64,000 bases of DNA from Rhodothermales bacterium (GTDB lineage Bacteria; Bacteroidota; Rhodothermia; Rhodothermales; Bin80). Of this stretch, positions 37,701 through 44,943 are shown in pieces. Each line of letters begins with the position of its first letter. The first letter of the stretch is position 1. Location of the stretch: positions 1-64,000 of the forward strand of contig JAJEDR010000074.1 in NCBI GenBank assembly GCA_022821385.1. Reading direction: 5' to 3'. Under the pieces are notes generated by a model, which did not search any database, was not told where the DNA came from, and saw nothing but the letters and a program-made list of their open reading frames with translations. The position numbers and the translations under genes are program-made.

Positions 37701-38085
37701 GATGCGGCGTCAACTCACAGAAATGGCAAGGGAACGCGATTTGGCAAGCCAATTAGCAGGCGACCTTGAACGGATTGCAGAACAGATGGCTGAATCTATT
37801 CAGGAATTACAGACCGGCCAGGTAAACCGCCCGACGCGTCAGCGCCAGCAGCAGATTTTGACCAGGCTACTGGATGCATCGCGCAGTCTGCAGGAGCGGG
37901 GGGAAGAAGAACGACGAGAAGGGCGCCGAAGTAACGACATTGAGCGTGTGAGCCCCGGGGAGCTGCAAAATAACTTGACCCAGGATGCACTGCGACGCGC
38001 GCTCATGAATGCACTCGAGAGCGGATACACAAAAGACTACCAGGCACTTATTCAGCGCTATTTTGAGTTGCTTCGCAATCAGTGA
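34726..38085 (+). CDS. DUF4175-family membrane-anchored coiled-coil protein
   Basis: 1119 residues from ATG 34726 (ATG 34687 would add 13). Three membrane spans lie near the N-terminus (about 25-50, 60-80 and 160-180). Beta-rich domains follow to about 500 ('VTPGNIEVTRGDSLTIIATA' and similar). After that comes a very long Q/E/M-rich helical part with repeated 'MQ', 'EELQ' and 'MQQ' stretches to the end. This is the DUF4175 arrangement of Bacteroidota/Rhodothermota. Function unknown; a mechanical or sensing role in the periplasm is only a guess. The 3' end overlaps the convergent DCC gene by 38 bp. Confidence 0.88.
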   Translation: MSEESKRILHGVQIRLRACWGRLITERVAVGLILLITAITGTLLVLLTVEMRLWLPTPWRGTLFWVWIGTGVALLSWFVVRPWTTGWLGRTRYKTIAHTVTRNQPDLRSKLVSLLELCNGESSAAPRSLVDSAVKALDTEVSNLPLVEKVNWRQPIVWSRYAAIPLGLIAVLTLAAPHGFRDASIRLFSPGATFERPAPFALTVTPGNIEVTRGDSLTIIATASGETLPEIVTFELGVPGESSLRSQSVRSDTLGRFLHREHNLRLPLRYRAVSGSVRSPWYDVTVIDRPILRDLQVTLRPPAYTGLPAEQLPPGTGNITALQGTIANIRVRSSDPDAMAWLSIGNTDQDLVLDGMAGDFTLHEETTYRIILQSPSGVQNLDPITYSITPLIDQYPFVELISPAPKTNMDFDLLVPLDIRVRDDFGFSRLTLSWRLSDSRFGDTMETFQEIVLSLPSTSEVQFLWDLGMTTRLDIVPGDVISYFVTVWDNDGYNGAKSSVSATQQLRLPSIAERYEALESTQDETESGLESLIEEAESVREQFDELRDELREKQDADWDDQQSLESLRQAQEKLQNRVDELANNMEEAADQMSDHNLVSDELLDMFEELQNVTEEINSPELAEALEQLQEAITEFDPAVMQESLESFEYNEEMFRERIQRALELFKNFQVQQQLEETARRAEDLQEVQDNLAEQTAEDTPTEAPEELAEEQMLAAEEMSALEAKMEEIAERMREMQRAPVQQMEQLNEQTQAKELPKGMRENAEQMQAGQMQQANQGQQQMSQSMQQLQSELQNVQTGMQGQQMQVNMAALRLILSNVLRLSYDQEDLRRNIADATRDSPLLRDFAREQAVLATGGAVVADSIQSLGRTLPQLSRAVQEFAGNALMSMETSIEMLTESNNLAAESNAAAAMTNLNNLALLLSDLLDQLMNASSSSSGGGMSMEQMIQQLQEMAMQQDQLNQALEELFGQSPGERMSADMQERLRQIAGQQEMMRRQLTEMARERDLASQLAGDLERIAEQMAESIQELQTGQVNRPTRQRQQQILTRLLDASRSLQERGEEERREGRRSNDIERVSPGELQNNLTQDALRRALMNALESGYTKDYQALIQRYFELLRNQ

Positions 38086-38383
38086 TCCTTCGACGCCGGT
38101 TACGGGCGATAACCCGGTAAACTGCATCACGGATTGGTCGTGGAATGATCAGCAATACATGTGCTGTTATGCGCCATCCGACTCCTAGGTGCAGCAATGC
38201 ACGCAATGCGGCTGTGGAGGCTTGCGATGTTCCTGCTTCATCACGCAGCGTAACGCACGATGCTCCAGGCGGGAGCGCTGCGTACGAAAAACGACCCCTA
38301 TGGTCGCGTCTACGAAGCCAGTTGACCGAATTCTGACAAAAGACGCATTGATCGTCGTATTTGATCTCTATCTTTCTGGACAT
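38048..38383 (-). CDS. DCC-family (DUF393) thiol-disulphide oxidoreductase-like protein
   Basis: 111 residues from ATG 38383 (the track began at TTG). 'IKYDDQCVFCQNSVNWLRRRD' is the DCC signature in slightly altered form: 'DDQCVFC' where most members have 'DGxCxxC', so the CxxC pair is kept. The remaining part is basic and helical. Function in this family is unproven. It converges on and overlaps the DUF4175 gene, and its start is 17 bp from the divergent chrA start. Confidence 0.83.
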   Translation of the reverse strand: MSRKIEIKYDDQCVFCQNSVNWLRRRDHRGRFSYAALPPGASCVTLRDEAGTSQASTAALRALLHLGVGWRITAHVLLIIPRPIRDAVYRVIARNRRRRITDCEATQNSAE

Positions 38384-38400
38384 CAAATAAAGGCCGTGTG

Positions 38401-39501
38401 ATGGGTGAACTGGTACGACTGTTTCTGAAGTTAGGTTTTATCGGGTTTGGGGGGCCTGCGGCAGTGATCGCAATGATGGACGACGAAGTGGTCACCCGAC
38501 GCAAATGGCTTACCAGAGAACACTTCCTGGACCTGGTTGGGGCAACCAACCTGATCCCCGGCCCGAACTCCACGGAAATGGCCATGCACGTCGGCTATGA
38601 ACAGCGCGGGTTTGGGGGGCTGGTCGTTGCAGGCCTTTGCTTCATCCTGCCTGCGGCACTCATGACTGGCGTGCTCGGATGGCTGTACGCCTCGTATGGT
38701 GAAGTGCCAGAGGTCGAACCGTTCCTGCGAGGAATTAAGCCCGCGGTACTCGCAATCATCCTGGGAGCGCTGTGGCGTTTAGGTAAATCTGCCGTCAAGG
38801 CCTGGGCGCTGGTCCCCATCGGTGCCGCTGTCTCTGTAGCGTTGCTGCTGGGTATCAATGAAGTGCTTGCCATGCTGGGTGGAGGGCTACTCGGTTTGGG
38901 GGGACTCTACCTGTGGCGTCGCCGTCTGGCAGCCTTCGGCGCGCTGCCCTTTATTGTTGGATTCCTGCAAACCCCCAAAGTGGAGTACAGCATCTGGAGC
39001 CTGGGATGGTTCTTCCTCAAGGTTGGTGCAGTACTATACGGGAGCGGTTATGTCCTCATCGCCTTTCTAGAAGGAGGACTAGTACAGACCTATGGCTGGC
39101 TGACCGAACAGCAGCTGCTGGACGCAGTAGCCATCGGTCAGTTCACCCCCGGACCTGTACTTACTACCGCTACATTCATTGGCGTATTCCTGGGGGGCTG
39201 GCAGGGCGGTGTAATAGCTACTGCAGCGATCTTCCTGCCTTCCTTTGTATTTGTCAGCATACTGAACCCGCTCATCCCCCGTCTGCGAAAGTCAACGCTG
39301 ATGGGATCATTCTTGGATGCAGTAAACGTCAGTGCGGTTGCACTTATGCTGGTCGTAACCATACGATTAGGGGTTAGTGTACTGACTGGTTGGGCACCTG
39401 CGGTGATCTTTCTGCTCGCGGCAGTAGCGAGCCTCCGCTTTAAGATGAACGCGGTCTGGATCGTCGCAGGCGGTGCACTCCTTGGCCTACTGCTCAATTG
39501 A
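38401..39501 (+). CDS. chrA: Chromate-efflux-family transporter (ChrA)
   Basis: 366 residues from ATG 38401 (the track used GTG 38398). Two homologous CHR domains are present: 'FLKLGFIGFGGPAAVIAMM' with 'NLIPGPNSTEMAMHVGY' in the first, and 'FLKVGAVLYGSGYVLIAFL' with 'QFTPGPVLTTATFIG' in the second. Each has about five membrane spans. Family members export chromate or related anions; the natural substrate here is uncertain. No regulator (chrB) lies nearby. Confidence 0.94.
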   Translation: MGELVRLFLKLGFIGFGGPAAVIAMMDDEVVTRRKWLTREHFLDLVGATNLIPGPNSTEMAMHVGYEQRGFGGLVVAGLCFILPAALMTGVLGWLYASYGEVPEVEPFLRGIKPAVLAIILGALWRLGKSAVKAWALVPIGAAVSVALLLGINEVLAMLGGGLLGLGGLYLWRRRLAAFGALPFIVGFLQTPKVEYSIWSLGWFFLKVGAVLYGSGYVLIAFLEGGLVQTYGWLTEQQLLDAVAIGQFTPGPVLTTATFIGVFLGGWQGGVIATAAIFLPSFVFVSILNPLIPRLRKSTLMGSFLDAVNVSAVALMLVVTIRLGVSVLTGWAPAVIFLLAAVASLRFKMNAVWIVAGGALLGLLLN

Positions 39502-39602
39502 GATGATGACTCGGCTTTCCCCTTTGATGGAATAAGCGTTGACTGTTGCCGCTGACCGCTGAGTGGACCTGCCAGTGTGATCTTCTGTAGCCGACAAATC
39601 AG

Positions 39603-40556
39603 CTACGTTCCACTTCGGATAGCGGCTGCAAGCGCCGGAACGACTTCAAACAAATCTCCGATGATGCCATAATCGGCAACTTTGAATATCGGCGCCGCCG
39701 GATCCTTGTTGATTGCAAGGATACACTTTGATCGGGCAATACCAGCTACATGCTGTGTTGCTCCCGAAATCCCCACGGCGATATATAGATCGGGAGCAAC
39801 CGCACGACCCGTCTGTCCCACATGTTCACTGTGCGGCCGCCAATTCTCATCACTCACCGGACGTGAACAGGCCAGAGCAGCATCTGGGCCAAGTGCATCC
39901 AGCAAATCCTCCAGTACATGCCAGTTCTCCGGTCCCTGAAGGCCCCGGCCTCCACTAACCACAATTGAGGCTTCCGTTACATCAGGACGCTCACTTGAAG
40001 CTTTTTCCTGAAGTGTGACCGCAGCCATTAGCTCAGAAAAGCGCACCTTGCATGGGCGGGCTTTCGTGACCTCATCTGAAAGCGGGATTGGTGCATAGGA
40101 TCTTGGTCGAAAACTGACGAGGGTCAACTCGCCTGACAACTTTACGTTGGCGGTCACCTTCCCCCCGTACAGTGCCCGCTTGAACACAGGTCTACCCGCG
40201 ATCACCTCAAAACCCGTACAGTCCTGTGCAAGTGGAGCATCCAGCGTCTGTGCCAATCGGCCCATCACATCCTTGCCTGTTGATGTGGCCGGCATAATGA
40301 CTAGGTCTGCCGCCTTTGCGACCTGGGCTGCGATATCAGTTAGCATTTCAGGGCCGGCATACGCTATTCCCTGGAGGTCAAAAGAAGAAACTTCCGGCGC
40401 AACAACACCGGCGTCTTCTGCGGCCCGGTGATCAACCAGCATCCCCCAGTGGCCGCCCAAGCGCACTGACAGTTCGGATGCCGCCCTGCACACCTCAAGG
40501 GTAGATACGCTCAGGCGATCTCCGCTTGATTCCGCTATGACCAGAACTTTGAACAT
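39603..40556 (-). CDS. etfA: Electron transfer flavoprotein alpha subunit
   Basis: 317 residues from ATG 40556, 7 bp after the etfB stop; the track's upstream start overlaps etfB and adds ten non-family residues. 'MFKVLVIAESS' opens the N-domain, and the FAD site is 'GISGATQHVAGIARSKCILAINKDPAAPIF' (partly), as in EtfA. It takes electrons from acyl-CoA and other dehydrogenases to the quinone pool via ETF-QO. It is co-transcribed with etfB. Confidence 0.95.
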   Translation of the reverse strand: MFKVLVIAESSGDRLSVSTLEVCRAASELSVRLGGHWGMLVDHRAAEDAGVVAPEVSSFDLQGIAYAGPEMLTDIAAQVAKAADLVIMPATSTGKDVMGRLAQTLDAPLAQDCTGFEVIAGRPVFKRALYGGKVTANVKLSGELTLVSFRPRSYAPIPLSDEVTKARPCKVRFSELMAAVTLQEKASSERPDVTEASIVVSGGRGLQGPENWHVLEDLLDALGPDAALACSRPVSDENWRPHSEHVGQTGRAVAPDLYIAVGISGATQHVAGIARSKCILAINKDPAAPIFKVADYGIIGDLFEVVPALAAAIRSGT

Positions 40557-40563
40557 TTTACGC

Positions 40564-41313
40564 TCAAATAACTTTGGCTTCCTCACGCAAGAGCGCGATC
40601 ACCTGCTCTGCAACCCCATCTTCATAAGCCAGAATTTTACCTACTGACTTTGATGCCGGCAAAGCCAGTGACGCAATCTGAAGTTGCGCAACCTCAAGTG
40701 CAGCCGTCTCTTTTTCTATGGGTTTACGCTTTGCCTTCATAATGCCCCTGAAGGATGGGTAACGCGGTTCACCAATCCTGCGGTTGATGCCGACGATTGC
40801 CGGTAGGTTGCATCTGTGGATTTCGTCACCTTGCTCAACAGGATGTCGGGCGGTCAATCCATCTGAGGTTACTCTCAGTTCTTCAACCCCGGTAATGCAT
40901 GGCCAATTAAGCAGTACCCCTAGTCGCTGCGGCACTTGAGCTCCTGCACCATCAATGGCAACCTCACCCGTCAGAACTAGGTCGAAGTCACGCGTGCCGA
41001 TCGTGTTTGCGAGCGCACCTGCGACAATCTTTGGGTCATCCGGCATGGCATCACACTGGACATGCACTGCAAGGTCGGCCCCCATAGCTAAGCCCTGCCT
41101 GAGTGCGCTTTCTACGCGATCCGGTCCGAGAGCAATGAGCGTGACTGTTCCCCCCTGCTCATCACGCACACGTACCGCTACCTCAATGGCAGACTCGTCA
41201 TGCGGGTTTATTATCCATACGAGGCCCTCCTCCCCAACACTGGATCCATCAGGGGCCAACGTGGGCCGGGATTCCGTATCGGCGGTCTGCTTAATGCATA
41301 CGGCTATTTTCAT
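40564..41313 (-). CDS. etfB: Electron transfer flavoprotein beta subunit
   Basis: 249 residues. 'MKIAVCIKQTADTES' and 'GLVWIINPHDESAIEVAV' are EtfB signatures, and 'LVLTGEVAIDGAGAQVPQRLG' lies in the AMP-binding region. It forms the cytoplasmic heterodimer with EtfA. It is divergent from the catabolic operon across a 281-bp intergenic region carrying repeated half-sites, so shared control with that operon is plausible. Confidence 0.95.
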   Translation of the reverse strand: MKIAVCIKQTADTESRPTLAPDGSSVGEEGLVWIINPHDESAIEVAVRVRDEQGGTVTLIALGPDRVESALRQGLAMGADLAVHVQCDAMPDDPKIVAGALANTIGTRDFDLVLTGEVAIDGAGAQVPQRLGVLLNWPCITGVEELRVTSDGLTARHPVEQGDEIHRCNLPAIVGINRRIGEPRYPSFRGIMKAKRKPIEKETAALEVAQLQIASLALPASKSVGKILAYEDGVAEQVIALLREEAKVI

Positions 41314-41594
41314 CGGTCGAGATCAAAGGCTATCACTTGCCAATTCACGAAAGCCATAAGGTACTGTATAGATTCCCCGGTGAAATATTCGGGTACGTGA
41401 TACGATCTGTACTAATCGTAGATCATCACAGCCGTAAATAAAACGACTGTGGTCCATAAACTCGGCGGTTATACCACCAAGAGACCAGACTTATCCGGTA
41501 TCCGAGGGTCTACGATCTATCTGCGTATGTACGCTGATTGAATCTGATTAATTAAATTCATTCGAGTTCCCAATCATAACTATTAAAAAAGAAA
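41314..41594. promoter_or_regulatory. Divergent control region with TACGAT half-sites
   Basis: The 281 bp between etfB and the catabolic operon hold TACGAT at 41401-41406, its inverse ATCGTA at 41415-41420 (6-bp inverted repeat, 8-nt spacing), and TACGATCT again at 41511-41518. TATCCG is also directly repeated (about 41492-41504). This would suit an operator read by a regulator, but no regulator gene is adjacent and I cannot place promoter elements exactly. Confidence 0.4.
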
Positions 41595-42608
41595 GTGAAG
41601 TCGTCTATCAACTGGGGAATTATCGGTGCAAGCACGATCGCCAAGGAATGGATGATCAATGCCATCAACGCAGACCCCAAAAGTCATGTAACCGCCATTC
41701 TGAGCCAATCCCAGCAGCGCGGACAGGATTTTAGCGCACGGTTCGGTATTGCGCGCACCTATACCGATCTCTCTGTATTTCTGGCAGACCCTGACATAGA
41801 CGTGGTGTATATAGGAACCACCAATGAGCTGCATAAGCCACAAACACTGGCCGCTGCGTCTGCCCAAAAACATGTTCTCTGTGAAAAACCCCTTGCCCTC
41901 TCACTCGCAGACGCACGGCAAATGGCACAGACCTGCACAACTGCTGGCGTGGTCATGGGGACTAATCACCATCTGCGTAATGCTGTCACGCACCGCAAAC
42001 TTCGCGAGCTAGTCCGAGACGGTGCCATCGGGCAGCCGCTCGCGGTTAGGGTGTTCCACGCCGTTATGCTGCCTCCACATTTGCAGACTTGGCGGATCAA
42101 AAATCCTGCAACCGGGGCCGGAGTTGTCCTTGATATAACCGTTCATGATACAGATACACTTCGGTTTATTCTGGATGATGAGGTTGATTCTGTGGCGGCG
42201 TTAACTTCGGCACAGGGCCTTGGAGAACACGGAATCTCCGATACTGTAATGGGTATCATGCGGTTTAAAAACGGTACCGTGGCGCAGTTCCATGACTCAT
42301 TTGTAATTGGCCACGCTGGCACTGGACTTCAGGTTCATGGCACCAACGGATCGTTGATTGCCACAGATGTCATGACGCAGCAACCCGTTGGAAATATCAC
42401 GCTCCGCCGTGGTGATCAGATTGAGAATGTTGAACTTCCGCCCCATACCAATCTTTACGAACGTGCCGTAAAGTGCTTCAATAACGCTGTCCAGGGCAAT
42501 GGAACACCGGCCGCAACGGCTGAAGATGGCATTCGCTCGCTCGCCGTCGCTCTGGCAGTTGAACAGGCAGCGAAGACGGGCTCCCATGTCACAGTCACCT
42601 ATGCCTGA
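41595..42608 (+). CDS. Gfo/Idh/MocA-family NAD(P)-dependent oxidoreductase
   Basis: 337 residues starting with GTG. The Rossmann motif 'WGIIGASTIAKEW' lies at 7-19. 'EKPLALSLADARQM' holds the conserved EKP dinucleotide/substrate motif, and 'GVVLDITVHDTDTLRFIL' carries the catalytic-region Asp/His. Family members oxidise or reduce sugars, inositols and related cyclic alcohols. It is the first gene of the operon, and the following coding start (42601) overlaps its end by 8 bp. The substrate is not deducible. Confidence 0.9.
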   Translation: MKSSINWGIIGASTIAKEWMINAINADPKSHVTAILSQSQQRGQDFSARFGIARTYTDLSVFLADPDIDVVYIGTTNELHKPQTLAAASAQKHVLCEKPLALSLADARQMAQTCTTAGVVMGTNHHLRNAVTHRKLRELVRDGAIGQPLAVRVFHAVMLPPHLQTWRIKNPATGAGVVLDITVHDTDTLRFILDDEVDSVAALTSAQGLGEHGISDTVMGIMRFKNGTVAQFHDSFVIGHAGTGLQVHGTNGSLIATDVMTQQPVGNITLRRGDQIENVELPPHTNLYERAVKCFNNAVQGNGTPAATAEDGIRSLAVALAVEQAAKTGSHVTVTYA

Positions 42609-44184
42609 GTTCTGCTCATTTACCGTTGCTGCCGAACAAATCAAAGATGATGCGGTGGTAACCGTGAGTTCATCAAGCGGTCTGGGCTGCCCCGATGCAA
42701 TGCTGTCTGCTATCGGCCGGCGCTTTACCAGCACGGGCCATCCACGCAGACTGACCACGATTCATCCCATTGCAGCAGGTGACATGTATGGCATTGACGG
42801 GATTGATCACTTGGCTTACGATGGCCTGCTGAAACGAGTGGTAGCTGGATCCCTGCCGAGTGGCCCCTCCTCTATGCCCTCCCCGCGGATATGGCAAATG
42901 ATCGGCGAAAACCGGGTCGAGGCCTATAACCTGCCCAGTGGAGTATTGTATCACATGCATCGTGAAGCTGCAGCACATAGACCGGGAGTACTCAGCAAAG
43001 TGGGAATGGACACGTTCGTTGATCCCCAACTTCTTGGTGCACGGATGAATGAGTGCAGCCCTCCTGATGTCGTTGAACGGGTTACTTTTGACGGTGATGA
43101 ATGGCTGTTCTACCGATCAATACCTGTTGATGTCGCTATCATCCGGGGAACCACAGCAGACAGGCTTGGCAACATCAGCACTGAGCACGAAGGGGGCTTC
43201 CTAGGCATCTATGACCAGGCACTTGCAGCTCACAACAATGGGGGCATTGTGATTGCCCAGGTTAAACGCGTGGTCGACTCTGGAACACTAAAATCACAGG
43301 AGGTCAGAGTCCCCGGTGTTGTAGTAGACTATGTGGTCACTGCGCCGGATCAGATGCAAACCACCAACACCGGCTACGATCCTACAATCAGCGGGGAGAT
43401 GCACCCCGAAGGGGTCACCTACGATCTCATGCCCTGGGGAGCCTACAAACCGATGGCGCGTCGGGCCGCAATGGAATTGCAGCGAGGGGATGCAGTCAAT
43501 CTGGGTTTTGGGGTATCCGCACAGGTCCCCCGTATCCTGTTAGAGGAAGGATTATCTGATGCCGTGACTTGGGTCATTGAACAGGGAGCCGTCGGAGGTA
43601 TCCCCCTCCTGGACTTTCAGTTTGGCTGTGCCTCCGGTGCACAGGCCATTCTCGCATCCCCTGATCAATTCACTTATTTCCAGGGCGGCGGGTTTGATCA
43701 GAGTCTGCTGTCTTTCATGCAAATCGGTGCCGAGGGATGCGTCAATGTCTCACGCCTTGCAGCCCGTCCTCATGTCACCGCTGGCGTGGGGGGCTTCATT
43801 AACATCACAGCCAGTGCACGCAACCTCACGTTTGTCGGCACTTACACAACCGGAGGTCTGCGCCTTACTGTAGAAGCAGGCAAATTGAATATTCTCAGAG
43901 AAGGGAAAATCCAGAAGCTTGTGCCGAATGTAGAACATGTTTCCTTCAGTGGGCGCCGCGCTCTTCGACATAGGCAGCATGTCACCTACATTACGGAACG
44001 CTGTGTGCTGCGTCTGCTGCCCGAAGGATTGACCGTGACCGAGATTGCGCCTGGAATTGATCTTGAGCGTGATGTCCTGGCACAGACTCTCCTGAAGCTC
44101 AAGGTTAGCCCATCCCTGAGCGTGATGGATCCTCGACTGTTTGACCCCGCGCCAATGAATCTCCAACTATCTCGGGCAGAATGA
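42601..44184 (+). CDS. Acyl-CoA:acetate/3-ketoacid CoA-transferase (family I)
   Basis: 527 residues from ATG 42601 (ATG 42586 is possible; the track's 42499 lies inside the previous gene). The two domains of a fused family I CoA-transferase are visible: 'VVTVSSSSGLGCPDAMLSAIG' in the first, and the catalytic Glu motif 'WVIEQGAVGGIP' in the second, followed by 'GGGFDQSLLSF'. It resembles the YdiF/propionate-CoA-transferase group. It would activate a carboxylic acid made by the oxidoreductases of the operon. The next gene starts within its stop (ATGA). Confidence 0.92.
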   Translation: MPEFCSFTVAAEQIKDDAVVTVSSSSGLGCPDAMLSAIGRRFTSTGHPRRLTTIHPIAAGDMYGIDGIDHLAYDGLLKRVVAGSLPSGPSSMPSPRIWQMIGENRVEAYNLPSGVLYHMHREAAAHRPGVLSKVGMDTFVDPQLLGARMNECSPPDVVERVTFDGDEWLFYRSIPVDVAIIRGTTADRLGNISTEHEGGFLGIYDQALAAHNNGGIVIAQVKRVVDSGTLKSQEVRVPGVVVDYVVTAPDQMQTTNTGYDPTISGEMHPEGVTYDLMPWGAYKPMARRAAMELQRGDAVNLGFGVSAQVPRILLEEGLSDAVTWVIEQGAVGGIPLLDFQFGCASGAQAILASPDQFTYFQGGGFDQSLLSFMQIGAEGCVNVSRLAARPHVTAGVGGFINITASARNLTFVGTYTTGGLRLTVEAGKLNILREGKIQKLVPNVEHVSFSGRRALRHRQHVTYITERCVLRLLPEGLTVTEIAPGIDLERDVLAQTLLKLKVSPSLSVMDPRLFDPAPMNLQLSRAE

Positions 44185-44939
44185 GTAACGTTCATCTTGA
44201 AATTTGCGACTCTGTAGCAAAGCTAACGCTTGATCGTCCGGCAAAACGCAACGCCCTTAGTCCTTCGATGCTGGAGGCTCTGGAGGCCCACCTGGCCACT
44301 CTTGAGTCCAACAAGAAAGTTCGGGCCGTTACGCTTTCAGGAGCGGGAGACAAGGCATTTTGTGCAGGCGCCGACATCAAGGCATGGGGAGCACTGGATG
44401 CTCTCGGGATGTGGAACGAATGGATTCCCAGAGGACAACGCATTTTTTCGCGTCTGGCAAACTTGCGTCAACCCGTCATTGCACTTATGAACGGGTATGC
44501 GTTCGGCGGCGGGCTTGAGCTGGCTCTGGCATGCGATATACGCATCGCGGCAAGTACAGCCACCTTTGCAATGCCTGAGGTTAAGATCGCAGCAGTCCCT
44601 GGTTGGGGCGGAACCTCCCGATTAGCGAACATAATCGGAATTGCCCGTGCCAAAATGATGATCCTCACCGGGGATCCCATTGATGCACAGACTGCCCTCG
44701 CCTGGGGACTCGTGACCAAAGTGTGTTCGCCCGATCGACTATCTCTTGCAGCAGATGAGCTGAGCGCAACTATATCCAGTAACGCTCCCATCGCTGTGCA
44801 GATATCCAAACAGCTTTTAGATGCTGACTGTGCACCTCTTGAATCCATTGCAGGCGCCCTCAGCGCATACACGGACGATGGTCAGGAAGGTGTGCAGAGC
44901 TTCTCCGAACGCCGAAATCCGGACTATAAAGGAACCTGA
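44181..44939 (+). CDS. Enoyl-CoA hydratase/isomerase-family protein
   Basis: 252 residues of crotonase fold. Oxyanion-hole motifs are 'AFCAGADIKAWG' and 'MNGYAFGGGLELALACDIRIA'. The first catalytic Glu (rat E144 equivalent) is kept in 'FAMPEVKI'. The position of the second Glu (rat E164) appears to be Met in 'ARAKMMILTGD'. Single-Glu members are often isomerases, racemase-like or C-C-cleaving enzymes and not classical hydratases, so the reaction is uncertain. It overlaps the CoA-transferase stop by 4 bp. Confidence 0.92.
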   Translation: MSNVHLEICDSVAKLTLDRPAKRNALSPSMLEALEAHLATLESNKKVRAVTLSGAGDKAFCAGADIKAWGALDALGMWNEWIPRGQRIFSRLANLRQPVIALMNGYAFGGGLELALACDIRIAASTATFAMPEVKIAAVPGWGGTSRLANIIGIARAKMMILTGDPIDAQTALAWGLVTKVCSPDRLSLAADELSATISSNAPIAVQISKQLLDADCAPLESIAGALSAYTDDGQEGVQSFSERRNPDYKGT

Positions 44940-44943
44940 TATC

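Noticed and set aside
42499-42600. Upstream start of the CoA-transferase
   Set aside because: The extension lies inside the Gfo/Idh gene and is Arg/Gln-rich without family similarity. ATG 42601 fits the domain start.
44821-44943. Upstream start of the choline-dehydrogenase-like gene
   Set aside because: It lies inside the crotonase gene. ATG 44944 sits directly before the FAD motif.
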